A stretch of DNA of 64,000 nucleotides from Tetmemena sp. SeJ-2015 (taxonomy: Eukaryota; Ciliophora; Spirotrichea; Sporadotrichida; Oxytrichidae). Location: NCBI GenBank assembly GCA_027382625.1, contig JAJKFJ010022692.1, forward strand, positions 1 to 64,000. Direction: 5' to 3'. Below are positions 21,178-33,471 of this stretch, in pieces; position 1 is the first letter of the stretch; every line of letters starts with the position of its first letter. A program made the position numbers and the translations under genes. The notes under the pieces are model-generated. The model saw only the letters and a list, made by a program, of their open reading frames with translations. It did not search any database and was not told the origin of the DNA.

Positions 21178-24100
21178 ATGCAAAGCAAGAAAGGTAGTTC
21201 AGAACTTGATGCAGTGGCTATGCAGAAAGGACTTTTCCCTAACTTTGCAGAAGACTTGCTTGGCTAGATAGGTTAGAGCTTAAACGAGAACAGGGATCTG
21301 CTTTTGAACTCGGAAAGATCTCACTCTCAACTTGAAAGCAACAACAATAATAATATCTTTGGTACCATGAAGTCCCAAAATCAGTCCATTCCATTCGAGG
21401 GCTAGTATTAGCCGGCATAGAATATTGAAGCAGACCATCAATAAGACTATAAACCTCCAAACATCGAAAACAATATGCAAAACTAGAATAGAGGCTTAGA
21501 TAGAAGCTTAACAAACGTCAATGATTAGTCCAAGAATTCAGTTCAATAGCAATAGCTAGCAAGAAAGAGAGAGGAGCAGCTAGCATTGACTCCTAAAGAG
21601 CCTAAGAATACTACCCAAATTGTGCAGCAGCAACCTAGATCCCAAAGACCAGATTAAAACTAACACACTCCTACTCTTTAATCGCACACTAAGAACAAAG
21701 TCTCTCAAAAACCTGCTTCCGTTTTGTCACCTTAGAATCAGCTTGCTCAATCAAGTTAAGATGAAGGCTTTCCTAGCATTAAAAATTAATAAAATTAGCA
21801 ACGACCCCAAACTAATGGCCACACCCAGAGATCAGTAAATGATTAACAAACTCAGCAACTAATCTAGAGAAAGGGAAAGCAAAGTAAGGATGAATCTGCA
21901 TTTGCTAATACTGAAATTACCCAAAGATAGCAGTAGTCGTAGCATACTCCAACTATTACTGCGAGAAACAGATTTGATAATCACAGGCTTACTCTTGACA
22001 AATCATAAACCAGGCAGCTTCAAAATGAGAGACAAAGCTAGATTAATTAGGTAGTAAATGTTGGTGTGAGAACACCAATTAGTTAAAACAATCAGAGACC
22101 CAAATCTTCTAATAGACCAGAAATAGGCCAAACTAATACCTTAAAAAATACATTTTATATCTTAGCGAAGAAGCAAAATGACAAGTCACAAATAGTGGAG
22201 TAAAGATAAGGTACAGCAGCGGCTGTTGCTTCCTAACACCAAAAATCACAATCTTCCAAACAGCAACCTTAAGAAAAGCAAGGCATGTCAACTTAAAAAT
22301 AAAATCTAGTATAGGGTTCCACTTCTAAGAGTTAGGCTTAAATCACTAAGCAGACTCAAGATAGAAATAGAAGTCCCAAAGCACCTCCTAGATAGGAAAG
22401 ACATCAGTAAAGATAGATAGAGGCTGAGCAATTTAATTCCCATTCCTATAAATCTTAACCCACCACCTTAAAGTCCAATTAATCACTAATTTATTTATTA
22501 AACTAAGAATTTAAATACTAATCACCAAAGGTTGATACAAATACGATATCAAGCAATGAGAAATCTAATTAAAATACTTCTGGTAAAGGCTAGATAGAAA
22601 AGCGAGGACCAAGATAGAACAACAGTAGTTAGGTAGGTGTATTGCAAAATCTCAACCTTCCCAACTATGATCTTATTTAGTTCTTTGTATTTTTATTTTA
22701 AGAGGAAAAGAGTTTTAAGCGAAGCTCAAGAGCATGAAATCAAATCTTATGATAAGCTTTTGGAGGCAATTAAATTCAAAGAACCAAAGTTTCAATCTCC
22801 TCACGAGCATTTATAGCCAGGCATTCACTTTTATAAGTTCTTAGCAAAGAAGAGCATCTACTCAAATAACTCTGGGTCTAATAAGTTTAGCTTGCTGAAG
22901 CTGTGGATCCCAGACACTATAGTCTACTCTCCTGGGCAAGAGCCCTTTTGGATATACTCCGGATTCGATGGCCTTGTTTATAGAGCAGACAAGTTCTATG
23001 AGAGGAGCATCGTATCTAAGCTGGGTTCAAAGTATGCTCTGAGTGAACTATCAGCCATTGTTAAATTTGAAGATTTTGAGGATAATGGAAGGCCAAATGG
23101 AAACTAGGTAGTTCTTTAGAGTACAAAGGAACTTGCAATTAGAATAGCTAATAAAAAATCTGAGGGAGAAAATATGGCGATACAAAGATTCATAAAGTGT
23201 AAAGGAGGAAACGCTTTCATATGTAGGGCTCATTGGAGAAAGGGCAAAGCATCAAACTGCTACATCATCACAAATAAAAGGCCATTTAAAGACAAAGAGT
23301 GCTTTGAAGATATCATCCCTCACAACCTACCCACTTTAAATGGGGGCTCAGTAACTGAATATGATAGATTTCTAACAAATTAAAGTCACAAGATTTGCTT
23401 GTAGCATCATAGTTTCTAAAGGAAATTCAAATTATCAAGAACCAATCATAATGAGTGAAAATATATCTAGGTACATTGAATAAAATTTAGGAATTCGCTT
23501 TTCAGATTTGGTGGCAGACTTTATTAAGTAAATATATTATTGTATTAAATCTATCATAGAGATGAATCTGGGATTTGGTGGTTTCTCCAAGTTAAGGCAT
23601 TTGCTATTGAGTCCATGAATCCTAAGATTAGATGGAATTTTTATTGTGGACCAATTGATGAGGATATGTTTATCCCTGAACTAGAAACCGAACCTGATCA
23701 TAAATCTAAAGATGATAAGGAAGAGAAAGACTTATTTAATTATATCTATTTATTCCAGAAGATGAGGATTTGCAAATTTTGCCAACTTGGGTTTTCTCTA
23801 TCAGCCCTAACTCACAAACTCTCAATGTAATAAATAATTAACACAGGAGAAGTATATTAAGGATATTGGATTCAGTAAGGACTGGCTTACCCACGGAGAG
23901 TCTTCAGACTCAATAGACCCCTTTGTCCTCTACCAATCATTCTCAGTGTGCAAGAACTGCTACGACTTACATGACTAAGTATAGAAATTGAAAATAGTTC
24001 ATACTCAGTTTGGAAAAGTATTTGGAATATAAGTTAAAGAGCAAGATACTGGCATTCCTCATGAGAAGCATGAAAACATGAACTCAGATAAGATGCTTGA

Positions 24101-25683
24101 CTACATAATTGAGAAACATTTTTCACAGCCACCTAGTATTGGAGAGCAAGCTAAAAATTCTAAAGAGATCATGACAATCCCAAAGCAGTACAGATATAAG
24201 ATGTTAGTCATTATCCAAGAACTATTTAAATTATATCTATGCGAGATTAGTCCCATTCCTCAGAATTATCATAAGGAGTTGTAACTAGAGTACTAGTTCC
24301 TAAAGAGTAATCATAAAATTAAGATGAACATGAGTTAATCCTTCAACTGCAATATTGATTTCGTGCCCATGAATAAAATGAACCTATTCCATTTCTTCGT
24401 TGATGAGCCTTAAAAAGCAATTCAACTTTTAAGTGAACTTTAAAGACTCAGAATAGATTTTAAGATCCCTTCTTCTGGAAAGGTTCTAGGAAGTGTGAAT
24501 TTGAATTTGAGTGATTTCAAAAGCAACTTGGTTAACTAGAAGTAGTTCTATACACTTGTGACCTTTGATAAATTCATAGGGTATCTGAAGTGCGCTGTAT
24601 GTTGGGACTCTGGAACTGAACCTGTCGATGTAAAAGCCTTAAGTTTGATGATGCATGATACAATAAATGGACTGTACATGCCTCCAGCAGACTACTGTGC
24701 TTGTGATGGACTTCCAGACGAGTGGATAAGCTTAATTCCAAATGTTCATCTGCAGAATCAAAAACTGTAGGATAGGATAAATAACTTTAAGCAAGAGATG
24801 GAGAGAAGCAACTTAAGAGGGGAATCCTCAACCAGCAAGACTTAATTTTTCCTAGGAGATAATCTAAGGAAGATGGTAAGGAGTTAGTCTGGCCATGGAA
24901 CGGCTTTTCAAACTACTAGGCAAAGAAGAGGAAATATTCTTTAAGTAGGAGCAACTGAGACGAAGAGTGACAACTAATCAACACCCAAAAGGAATTAATC
25001 TCCTATAAGCCCTTCCAAAGGAAAGTTCGCTGAGGAGAGAAGATTATCTCAAACTAATGAGCCAAAGATTCCTCTACTTAAGTTTAAGACCTCCAGAATC
25101 AATGAAATCAAACAGCATATCATGGGCATTACAGTTATTTATTTGTAAAAATATTTTATGTTTTGCAATCCTAGAAATAGAAAGAATTATAAGACCTAGT
25201 ACATCTAGAGGAAAATAAAGTTTGTCAAAAGTATCAGGCAAGAAATTAAAGCTTCTTAAGAAGTAATTTAAATCTCACAAATTCCATGCACTGATAGAAT
25301 CTCATCTTCATGATATGAAATAATCTAATGGCTCAATTTTGAAAAAGGAGTCTATTAAAGACTTTGATTCTCAAAATTAAACTTCTCGTATTTCTCATGC
25401 TATAACCTCGAGAACTAATGCAGATAGACCCTCAACTGCCTCAAACTCCTCGAGATTAAGACCATTGAGTTCAGTTCTCTCTGGCTTGACGACTAATAGA
25501 AACGATGATGATAAGACTATAAAACTCATCTCAAATAAAAAGTCTAAAGCTTCAGCCTTTTAATTTTAGAATGCAAGTACCAAAAACTTCTCAATATTAT
25601 CTGAAAAGGGTCTGGATAGCTTTTTAAATGAGAAACTCAAAACTACCAAATTTAGCAACTTTAATTTTCTTAAAGATCTCTGA
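21178..25683 (+). CDS. Large unrecognised protein, Q/N-rich N-terminus and ordered centre
   Basis: About 1,400 residues. The first exon (21178 to about 22694) is one open frame very rich in glutamine (many TAA/TAG), Asn, Ser and Lys. Introns are inferred near 22695 (16 nt), 23450, 23528 (about 32 nt), 23830 and 25136 (41 nt); two of them give exact frame restoration. The centre is ordered: LWIPDTIVYSPGQEPFWIY, LVADFIKDESGIWWFLQVK, a Cys-containing stretch ICKFCQLGFSLSALTHK, SFSVCKNCYDLHDQ, and ALSLMMHDTINGLYMPP. The C-terminus is S/R/K-rich and ends FLKDL before TGA 25681-25683. Cys pairs suggest a metal site, but I cannot name the family. Confidence 0.75.
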
Positions 25684-26185
25684 TTTTATGATTTATTATA
25701 AATTCTCAAATGGTGAAGGCACTATTTTGTAATAAAAAAGTGCATGCATAGTTTATATACTCTGAGATGAAGCATTTGTATTTATTGTTTTCCTCTTGGG
25801 CATTCTATATAGAAATAATACTAAAGGCTTTAAATTACGTTTTCCTTTGCTCATTTGAATAAAGATCTTAATCCTCCTCCTGATTTAAAAAGCCTACCTA
25901 CATTATGTATGAATACATTTAAGATTAGATCTTACAGGTTGGGAGCCACTGTGGTAAATATTTTTGGAATAGACTGTGGACTCTGGTGCATAAGCTTTGG
26001 AGGATCATATTTATTGCTAAGAGTTGAAGACTCCACTCCTTGCCGAGTTAAGTATGCTCTAGTTTTAAAGCAGAGTGAGAGTACTGCTGCTTGTATGGTG
26101 GTTCTTTTGCATACTGTTATTCATAATATTTGATAAAATATTTCATCTTCAAACTTAAATTAAATCTCTACTATTTTAAATTGAA
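25684..26185. other. Intergenic region
   Basis: About 500 bp. It contains a 92-codon frame (25855-26133) with no clear start, no domain and different composition from the neighbours; probably chance. No other element seen. Confidence 0.4.
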
Positions 26186-27691
26186 ATGAGGAAAAGGAAT
26201 AATAATTTAGAATATAAAATGCTAGATGCATTCTTTCTCCATACTGAGGACTTAGATTTCTTGCAAACTCAGACTCATCAATTGAATGAGTCTTAGATTC
26301 TATCTCTCCTCTCTCCTTCCTAGTTAATTAAAAGCTCTATCGATACTAGAAAACAAATGAGATAAATAAATAGGCACATGAGAGCACTCAATATGACCTA
26401 AATTCATATCTAATTCGATTCTAACAATTTATATTACTTCATTTTAGTTAGTAAATGAAATATTTCATATACTTAAATATAAAATTAAGGCTAAAATAAA
26501 ATCACCAACCTCGCTTATATAATTATTTAACTTATCTTTTTATAAAATTATATAAGCTATATCTAAATTTAAGAGGAAGACATTAGTTAGGTTGATCTGA
26601 GTCCTTAGGTGGTAGTTTCTAGCAGGCCTCACTCTAATCAACTAATTGCAAGAAATAAATCTCAGCAGCCCCGACTCTCCCAGATTTAGTCAGTCGCCAA
26701 TGCTAACTACAGCCAAGCTAAAAGCTTTGACAGAAATAGTTCATAGCACCAAATTAAAAATTCCTTCAGAAGTGCCAATCAAATAACTGACGACGGTTTG
26801 CAATCTAGCCAGAAATAGTTTCTTCAAAGCCAATCTAAAATAAAACAAATGCAATAACTAGAATTGATTAGCAAGTATCAGCCCACATCTACTTAAATGC
26901 AACTAACACCTTAATTATTTTATTTCCTCAACAGCAGGTCACCTAATTCAAAACCTTTTATAATAATAGGACTTCACAGAAAGAGAGGATATTTTCTTTG
27001 GCTGCTTAAAGTATAGGTGAAGGTTGGATATTAACAGCCTGAGAACGGTTTCACTATAAATAATCTTCTCTTTGGATAGGCACTAAATCAAGTCTCTCTT
27101 AGTAGTTAACACCTCATCACAGGAAAGTAAGGATTTCCCTCTCCAGGAGCAGTTCCTGCAGGACTATTAATCTTTTTTTTATTTCATTTGCTACACAAGA
27201 ACTCCAATCCTGAGAACAACTTCCAGTCTATCCAAAATAATGAGAATGATATCAAGAAAATTATAAACAACTATATTTTTATTATAATCTACACTCAGAA
27301 GCAATACACAGAAATTGCGATGAGCATCTTGAGTAACCTAAGGCCCCTGTTCAGCAAGAAAATTAAAATCTAAAAACGCCGCCCTCCTCGGAGGTCTGAA
27401 CAGTTTGAGTGTGGGAGCAAGCGGTGCAAAGGTTATGAGGTAGAGCATCTACTAGTAGAATAAAGATGGTGGGTGAGAGTTGCGGGACTAAGCTCTGGCT
27501 CTTAGAGCTAACGAAATAACATTAACTTTGACAGATAAAGCAGTGACATGAGGGACTCTGCAGCAGCTGGCAACTCCATTAATTAGTTATATAAGAGAAC
27601 TATGCCAACCAGAAATGTGAACATGATATCTAGCAGAACTCAAAACGCGTACAATAAGAGCATGGGTCAGGGTTCCAATACAAAAGTATGA
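26186..27691 (+). CDS. Unrecognised Ser/Asn/Gln-rich protein
   Basis: Exon 1 starts at ATG 26186-26188 (LHTEDLDFLQTQTHQLNES, then IDTRKQMRQINRHMR) and is followed by an AT-rich intron of about 125 nt (donor GTTAGT near 26448, acceptor TTTAAG near 26573). Exon 2 is a single frame of about 1.1 kb, S/N/Q-rich, to a TGA at 27689-27691. Coding-like sequence continues beyond the TGA in another frame to about 27930 (SLKERFMLNMINDYEFGDN), so the true end may lie further on after a short intron, eliminated sequence or base error. No domain recognised. Confidence 0.6.
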
Positions 27692-27932
27692 AGCATTAGA
27701 TCTCATAGTAACCTAACCTAAATTCTTTGAAAGAGCGGTTTATGTTGAATATGATAAATGACTATGAGTTTGGAGATAACAGCCCTTAGAGATAAATATT
27801 GCTCAACTAAAATAGCAGTGACACATCCAAATCTCTAGCTTATATTAAAATTAAATCAATAAATATACATTAAGATAGTAAATGCAATTCATAAGTAAAT
27901 TTTGCGCTTAAAAAGATTGATCTTTAAATTAT

Positions 27933-28795
27933 GGCTGATTAGGGAGATTACTATATCTTGAAACATACCTAATCTTAATGTAAATTCTTTTCCTTTCTAT
28001 TCTATGAAATTTTTACTTTTAATATAAAGTTAAATAAAATAATTTTTACAATATAAATATTATTTAGTCTCGAAATATTATTATTTTTAAAACATCTTAA
28101 AATACAATTATTTGTTATTTTATATTTAGAACAGGAGTAGATTGGAGCCGATCGGAGAAAAGATATAGAATCAAAAACTAAACAGCAACTACGACTCCCT
28201 CTCTCATTAGACTTTTGGATTGAATGGGAAGCAGCAGGAGCAGTAATTCTAGCAAGAGTTGGCGAGCAAGTACATTCAAATAAAGCGAGAGATAGAATCA
28301 AATTGGGATAAATCTTATTAATAAGCAACCATTTAAAACGTAGTTGACAATAGCATAAACAACGCCTATCAAATGAACTCAGTTGAGAATCCTCAAAGCA
28401 ATAAGAGAGTCAAGTCCAAGGGAAATCTGCAACGCAAGAGAACAAGCTAACTCATCCAGAACTACTAAAAGAATAAAACTCATCGTGAGCACCAGAGCAG
28501 CAGTCCTTCTAAGCAAGGCACTGGCTCTATAATTAGCAGCCAAAAGAGCTAAGGTCTCAGCTTAAACCTAATAGGCAATTAGTAAAAGTTCTAATCACAG
28601 CTTGAGAACTCATACGGAGATGCTATCACTGGGTCTGATAAGCAATACTTTGGAAGAAGGATGGGTGAAGGGAGCTAGACTTTAGATAAGAAGAATACTT
28701 TGAGCGGCTAGAGAAGCAATGGAAGTTCTTTCAACAACTCCAAGAGCAGCAACTAATAAAGCAACAAGCAGCCTCATTTACTAACTATCAAATGA
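27933..28795 (+). CDS. Unrecognised coiled-coil and S/N/Q-rich protein
   Basis: A short possible first exon from ATG near 27933 (MADQGDYYILKHTQSQ), an AT-rich intron ending in TATTTAG near 28128, then a main exon in one frame to TGA 28793-28795. The main exon begins with a helical, Q-rich segment (QQFQQELASKYIQIKREIE, WDKSYQQATIQNVVDN) and continues as low-complexity S/N/K/Q. The phase across the intron does not match exactly, so the first exon or its donor is uncertain. It could also be the C-terminal part of the gene just upstream. Confidence 0.5.
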
Positions 28796-29015
28796 TTCTC
28801 AAAAGGAGAAGAAATATTATTCATGAAAGGATCTCTTTTTTAAGTTAAGGAAAGCACACACTAATTTTTAATAAGAAGTGTGAATAAGATTTAATTTATA
28901 AAACATTATTGCTCTTCTATTGAGAATAATATATTATTACTTCTTGTTGAATTATGCTTGAATAAACTGAATAGCTTTACAAAATAGCAGTAAATTTTCA
29001 ACATCCTTGACTAAA
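28796..29015. other. Intergenic AT-rich spacer
   Basis: About 220 bp between two plus-strand genes; nothing recognisable. Confidence 0.35.
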
Positions 29016-31135
29016 ATGGATTAAAAGACTTACCAGTCAAATGTTAAACGACTTATAGAAATTCAGAGAGAACTTCATGTAACTATCATTTATAACTTAT
29101 ATAAACTTATCCTGTTTAGGGCTATCAAGAGGTGTAAGAAGAAATTGATAAGGGCTTTGGAGTTGTGCTAGACTAAATGCAAGCAAAGGAAAATAAAAGT
29201 GTGCTTGGCTTGCCTAAATATTATATTATTTTATAATAAGGACTTGATTAAGCTGCCACTAAATAAAAGTTAAAACCTTCCTCCTAAATTTCTTCATAAG
29301 CTAAGGTGAGCACTATATGATATTCTCTAAATTTAATTTACAGATAGAAAGGCACTTCGTTCTCACAAGACCTTATATGACTAAAAGAGCAGGTGCTTCT
29401 ACAAGAGATTAACTAAAAAGGAGAGGCAATCTGGAGCAACCTGGAATGCAGAGGACTTCTAATAATCAAGGCTTCACCCTTAAAGAACATTCAACTGCTG
29501 GGAGACATACCCATATGGATTTCTATAAAAGAGAAGACCGTTTGGAAGATGGAAAGCAAAGTGATTTGTTCGATCTCACCAGAGTCAAGAAAATATAGAG
29601 TCAAGAAAGAACCAACTTATCTCCCAGTAAGGAATAAATGAAGTTATCTTACTTTCTTTGTAGGTATCAAAGAGGATTTGATGGAGAATGAAGGCACTAT
29701 AATTGATTAAATATCGAAGCACAAAAAGACTCACTCACAAAAGGTAAGATATTATTTTTACAAGCTTTGAGATAGTTGTCGATGAACTAAATGGCTAGAA
29801 TAATGAGAGATGCTTCTGACCTATCTTACTACTCTACAACACAGCCTCAGAGTATGTATCCAAATTTGAAACATGGAGCATCCTCTATGTCTTCTAGAGC
29901 TAAGGGCCTGCCTAACTTCAATTTGTAAACCAGAAGGCCTGAGTTCGTGGACTATGCTCCTTCCTCAAAGCCTCATGATAATAGATTTTTGAATCTGAAT
30001 CTTGACACCCTTGCTTTGAGTAAGAACTCCAGACCAAAGTCCATAGACTTTTCAAAGCAATTAGCAAGGAATAGTGACTACTTAGTAAGTAAGAGTGCTC
30101 TTGAAGACTACGCTCAGAATCTATCTGAGTCTGAGAGGAAAGAAATGAGCAGACAGTACAAGTACTAGCATTCGCAAGTTTACCAACCAGCAGATGATCC
30201 AACTGCAGTGCTTTAGAAGAGTAAAACATAGAGATTATATATTTATCATTATAGGCTTGAGGAATCTGTCTATTCAATTGGATAAGAGTCTGCCAAGAAA
30301 ATTTATCATTGATGAAAAGAAAGCCAGAGAAAACTAGGGCAACTAACTTACTGCTCAAGAGCTTATCTCTGCTTTTAAACTTAAAATATTAGACACATAT
30401 CATAAATCCATTCTTATCTAACCATTTAATAACCAGAGTCATATATCAAAGAGAGGGTAAGGGATTTAATTCAACAAGTACTCTCAGAGGGGAGATCCAC
30501 ACTCACAATTGCCTTACTTCATGCAGAACTACTCCAATAGATAGAGTCTAAGGATGGTATTGGAGAAGTCTCTGCAAGAGAATGCATTCAGCGACAGCAA
30601 ATTTCTGCCTCAACAAACATCTTTCAAGCTCACCTCCAACTCCTAACTATCCTATTTCTTAATTTGCTTATGATTTTAACTGTCTCAAAATGCTAAGCGA
30701 TACAGATTGGAGTAGAAGTATCCAAACTAAGATATGGATACAAAGTATCGGCCTTAAAACTTGAACTCCTCCTCAGATCTTGCTGTTGGTAGTTTAGGAC
30801 ACAAGCAAACCATGATGATGAGCAACATAAATTTGATGAGCAGGGGAAATTCACCAACTAGACTAAGCTTGAATTAATCTGCTAATCAAAACAAGATATT
30901 AGAAGGTAGCAAGAGCAATTTAGGGAGTGCGAGGAAAAGCTATGGGCGAGAGGGGGTTTAGGCTTTTAGCTCTAAATAGAAGAAGACTAGAGCAACCACC
31001 TTCTATAAGCTGCTTTAGGAAGGGGGCTATATAAATGAGAGTATCAACCTCAAGAAGGATAGGAAGAGAGAGTGGCAACCCTCGCACAACCACAAGAAGA
31101 ATAGCAATAAGTATGACTCAGATAGCGATTTCTGA
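29016..31135 (+). CDS. Unrecognised multi-exon S/N/K-rich protein
   Basis: Starts at ATG 29016-29018 (MDQKTYQSNVKRLIEIQREL). Short introns are well supported near 29082-29122 (41 nt, GTAACT...TTTAG), 29306-29343, 29625-29662 and 30213-30253; each restores the frame. Later exons read SSMSSRAKGLPNFNLQ, SKNSRPKSIDFSKQLAR, LSIQLDKSLPRKFIIDEKK and a basic tail ending YDSDSDF at TGA 31133-31135. Frame phase is uncertain near 29790 and 30650. It looks like a disordered structural or cytoskeletal protein; no family named. Confidence 0.65.
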
Positions 31136-31233
31136 AAAGATATTTTAATAAAATAGAGATAAAATTATTTATTTATATTGATATTTATATTGAAGGATTT
31201 ATGAGTGAGTTATAACATAATTAAATTACAAAA

Positions 31234-33008
31234 ATGGGTAGATCAAGAAGTAAGTGAATTAGCTTCAATTTAATTTTCATTATAGGTAGAGATAGAAGAG
31301 AAAGGAAGAGTTCGAGGGACAGAAGCTATGACAGGGCAACAACTAAGAAGAGAGAGGATAGAGGAGACAGAAGGAGGGACGATAAGAGAAGAGAGAAGTC
31401 TAATGAAAGAAGGAGGAGATCCCGCAGCAATGACCGATACAAAGATAGTAAAAGAGACAAGGATAGACACAGAGACGCTGAAAGAGATAGAGTCAGAGAA
31501 AAAGACAGAGGCAGAGAGAGGGAAAGAGACATCAAGCCAAAGATTAGAACTAACAAAGAAGTTTCAGAAGAGTCTAAACATAGTAAGACAGGAGAAAACT
31601 AGAAAAGAAAAAGGAGTAAGGACAAAAGTGTAGGAAGCAGAAGCTCAAGCAGTGACTTACTTTCATCAGGCAAAAGTGATAATGGTAAAGCTTAAAGCGT
31701 GAGAAGTAGCAGTAGCACTCCTGAGAGATATAAACAAGGAGGGGAGGAACTAGAAGTAACTGAGGGCTACAAACTCTATTTAGAAAGAAAGTAGCGCAAA
31801 AAGCAAGAAGAGGAGAAGAAAGCTGCTGCTCTATAAGAAGGCATGGAGGGTGGTCTTAAGATTAGAAAACTAGATCTGAGAGATTTCCCCAGCTACAAAA
31901 GAAAGCTGGTTGTCTAGAATCTTCCACCTGAAGTTACAGAGAACGATGTCATGAACTACTAAAATTAAATAGGGTATGATTTAATTTGTGAACTACTTCT
32001 TTACAGTTCTCTCATCTTTTTCAAAAGTAGGGTACTAGAAAAATCCCATAATGTCAGTAATTAAGTACAAGGACTTCAGCTTTATAACATTAGAGTTTCG
32101 AAGGAGAGACGATGGTGAGGTCTGCTTGACTCTGGACGGAACTGAGTACCGCACAGGTTATAAAATGAGGATCATGAGAGTAAAGCGTTTTATTGATGAT
32201 TGGAACTCAGACATCGATAAGGGCAGGAACCCAATCGATCAAATGGCAAAGAGCAAAGGAGCCTCTCTTTTCACAGGAGGTGAAGGTATGAAGGGTGATG
32301 GCAAGGCTGACCAAAAGGGATTAAAGAAAGATAAGCAGCAAGTAGATGAGGTGGATAACAGGATCTACATGGGAAATATTCCAAATACGATGACAGACCC
32401 AGAGGTGAAAAAGATGTGTGAATCCTTTGGCAGACTTAAATCCTTCAACCTTGTTAAAGACCCTTTGAACACAGAACTGAATAAGGGCTACGCTTTCTTT
32501 GAATATGTAGACGAGCGCTCTATTGAAAAAGCAATTAGAGCCTTAAACGGTCTGGATTTCAAAGACAAGAGACTAAAAGTTCAAAGAGCGTCAGCTCATT
32601 AGAAACCAACTCAATCTCAGATTTAAATTGGGATGCAAAAGAATGTGCCTGATGATAAGAGACTACCGATTCCTTTGTTTGCATTAACTCCTAGCAGAGT
32701 GGTTCAATTTTTGAACATGATATCTGTGGAAGATTTGTTTGAAGGAGGAGGAAATAATTCACGTAAAAGATGATCTACTAGGGGAGTGCAAGAACTATGG
32801 TGAGATAATTTCAATAGAGATACCTAGACCTGATGATTAAGGTCACGCTACTTATGGAGTGGGCAAGATCTTTGTGAAGTTCAATCACATAGTAGCAGCC
32901 AAGCAAGCTAGGTATAGATTATCTGGGCGCAAGTACAACGGCAGGACGGTGGTTGTCTCTTTCTATCCAGAGCACTACTTCGATATCAAAGAGTTCTCTA
33001 TAGTTTGA
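31234..33008 (+). CDS. U2AF large subunit (U2AF65-like) splicing factor
   Basis: Binds the polypyrimidine tract at 3' splice sites and recruits U2 snRNP; nuclear. ATG 31234-31236 is followed after five codons by a 36-nt intron, then an RS-rich domain (RDRRERKSSRDRSYDR) of about 150 residues. RRM1 begins KLVVQNLPPEVTENDV and is split by a 33-nt intron near 31975; RRM2 is RIYMGNIPNTMTDPEV with KGYAFFEYV; the C-terminal UHM starts LPIPLFALTPSRVVQFLNM and ends GKIFVKFNHIVAAKQ and VVVSFYPEHYF. TGA 33006-33008. One extra base near 32740 breaks the frame between VEDLF and EEEIIHVKDD; cause unknown. Otherwise complete and collinear. Confidence 0.92.
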
Positions 33009-33080
33009 AGCACATAAGCAAGAAAGCTTCTAAGTTTATAAATTTCTTAATTAATCATTAAATGACGCCTCAAAATATTA

Positions 33081-33393
33081 TCCGTTCAGCCCCGATTTTC
33101 CACTACTGGCTAGGAAGCCAGCTTGCCCAGTAAGTAGCCACTGTTTTTAGTCTTTTTACTGAACTTTAGAGAAGTGGCTTAAAACCCATCCATGATTGGC
33201 ATGTTGAGTCCATAAAAAACCCTACAATTGTGGGGTTTAAAAAAGTAAAATTTTTTTTTTTAAATTTTTTTCTGTCTCTGTTAAAAAAGGGCGCTTAATA
33301 CCAATTTTAACCAGATGGGAAGTGCTTGTGCCCCGTTCTCCAGGTCTTACAGAAGGAGACTGAAAAGTTTTTGAAAAATCGGGGCTGAACGGA
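33081..33393. mobile_element. 313-bp terminal-inverted-repeat (MITE-like) element
   Basis: TCCGTTCAGCCCCGATTTT at 33081-33099 is repeated in perfect inverted orientation at 33375-33393. The interior is non-coding, AT-rich, with homopolymer runs. No transposase; probably a non-autonomous element, or an eliminated germline sequence. A target-site duplication is not clear (TA-rich flanks). It sits between the U2AF stop and the SHIPPO-repeat gene and is GC-richer at its ends than its surroundings. Confidence 0.8.
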
Positions 33394-33471
33394 ATAGTTT
33401 GCTTCTCTTTACTTTATTTTAGCTGATTGATAAAAATAAAATAGTAAAGGATTATCAATAAACAGTTAGAA

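Noticed and set aside
25855..26133. 92-codon ORF in the gap between two genes
   Set aside because: No start context, no similarity recognised, composition unlike neighbours; likely chance.
31270..31633. ORFs in alternative frames over the U2AF RS region
   Set aside because: Products of the AGA/GAG repeat composition; the RS frame linked to the RRMs is the real one.
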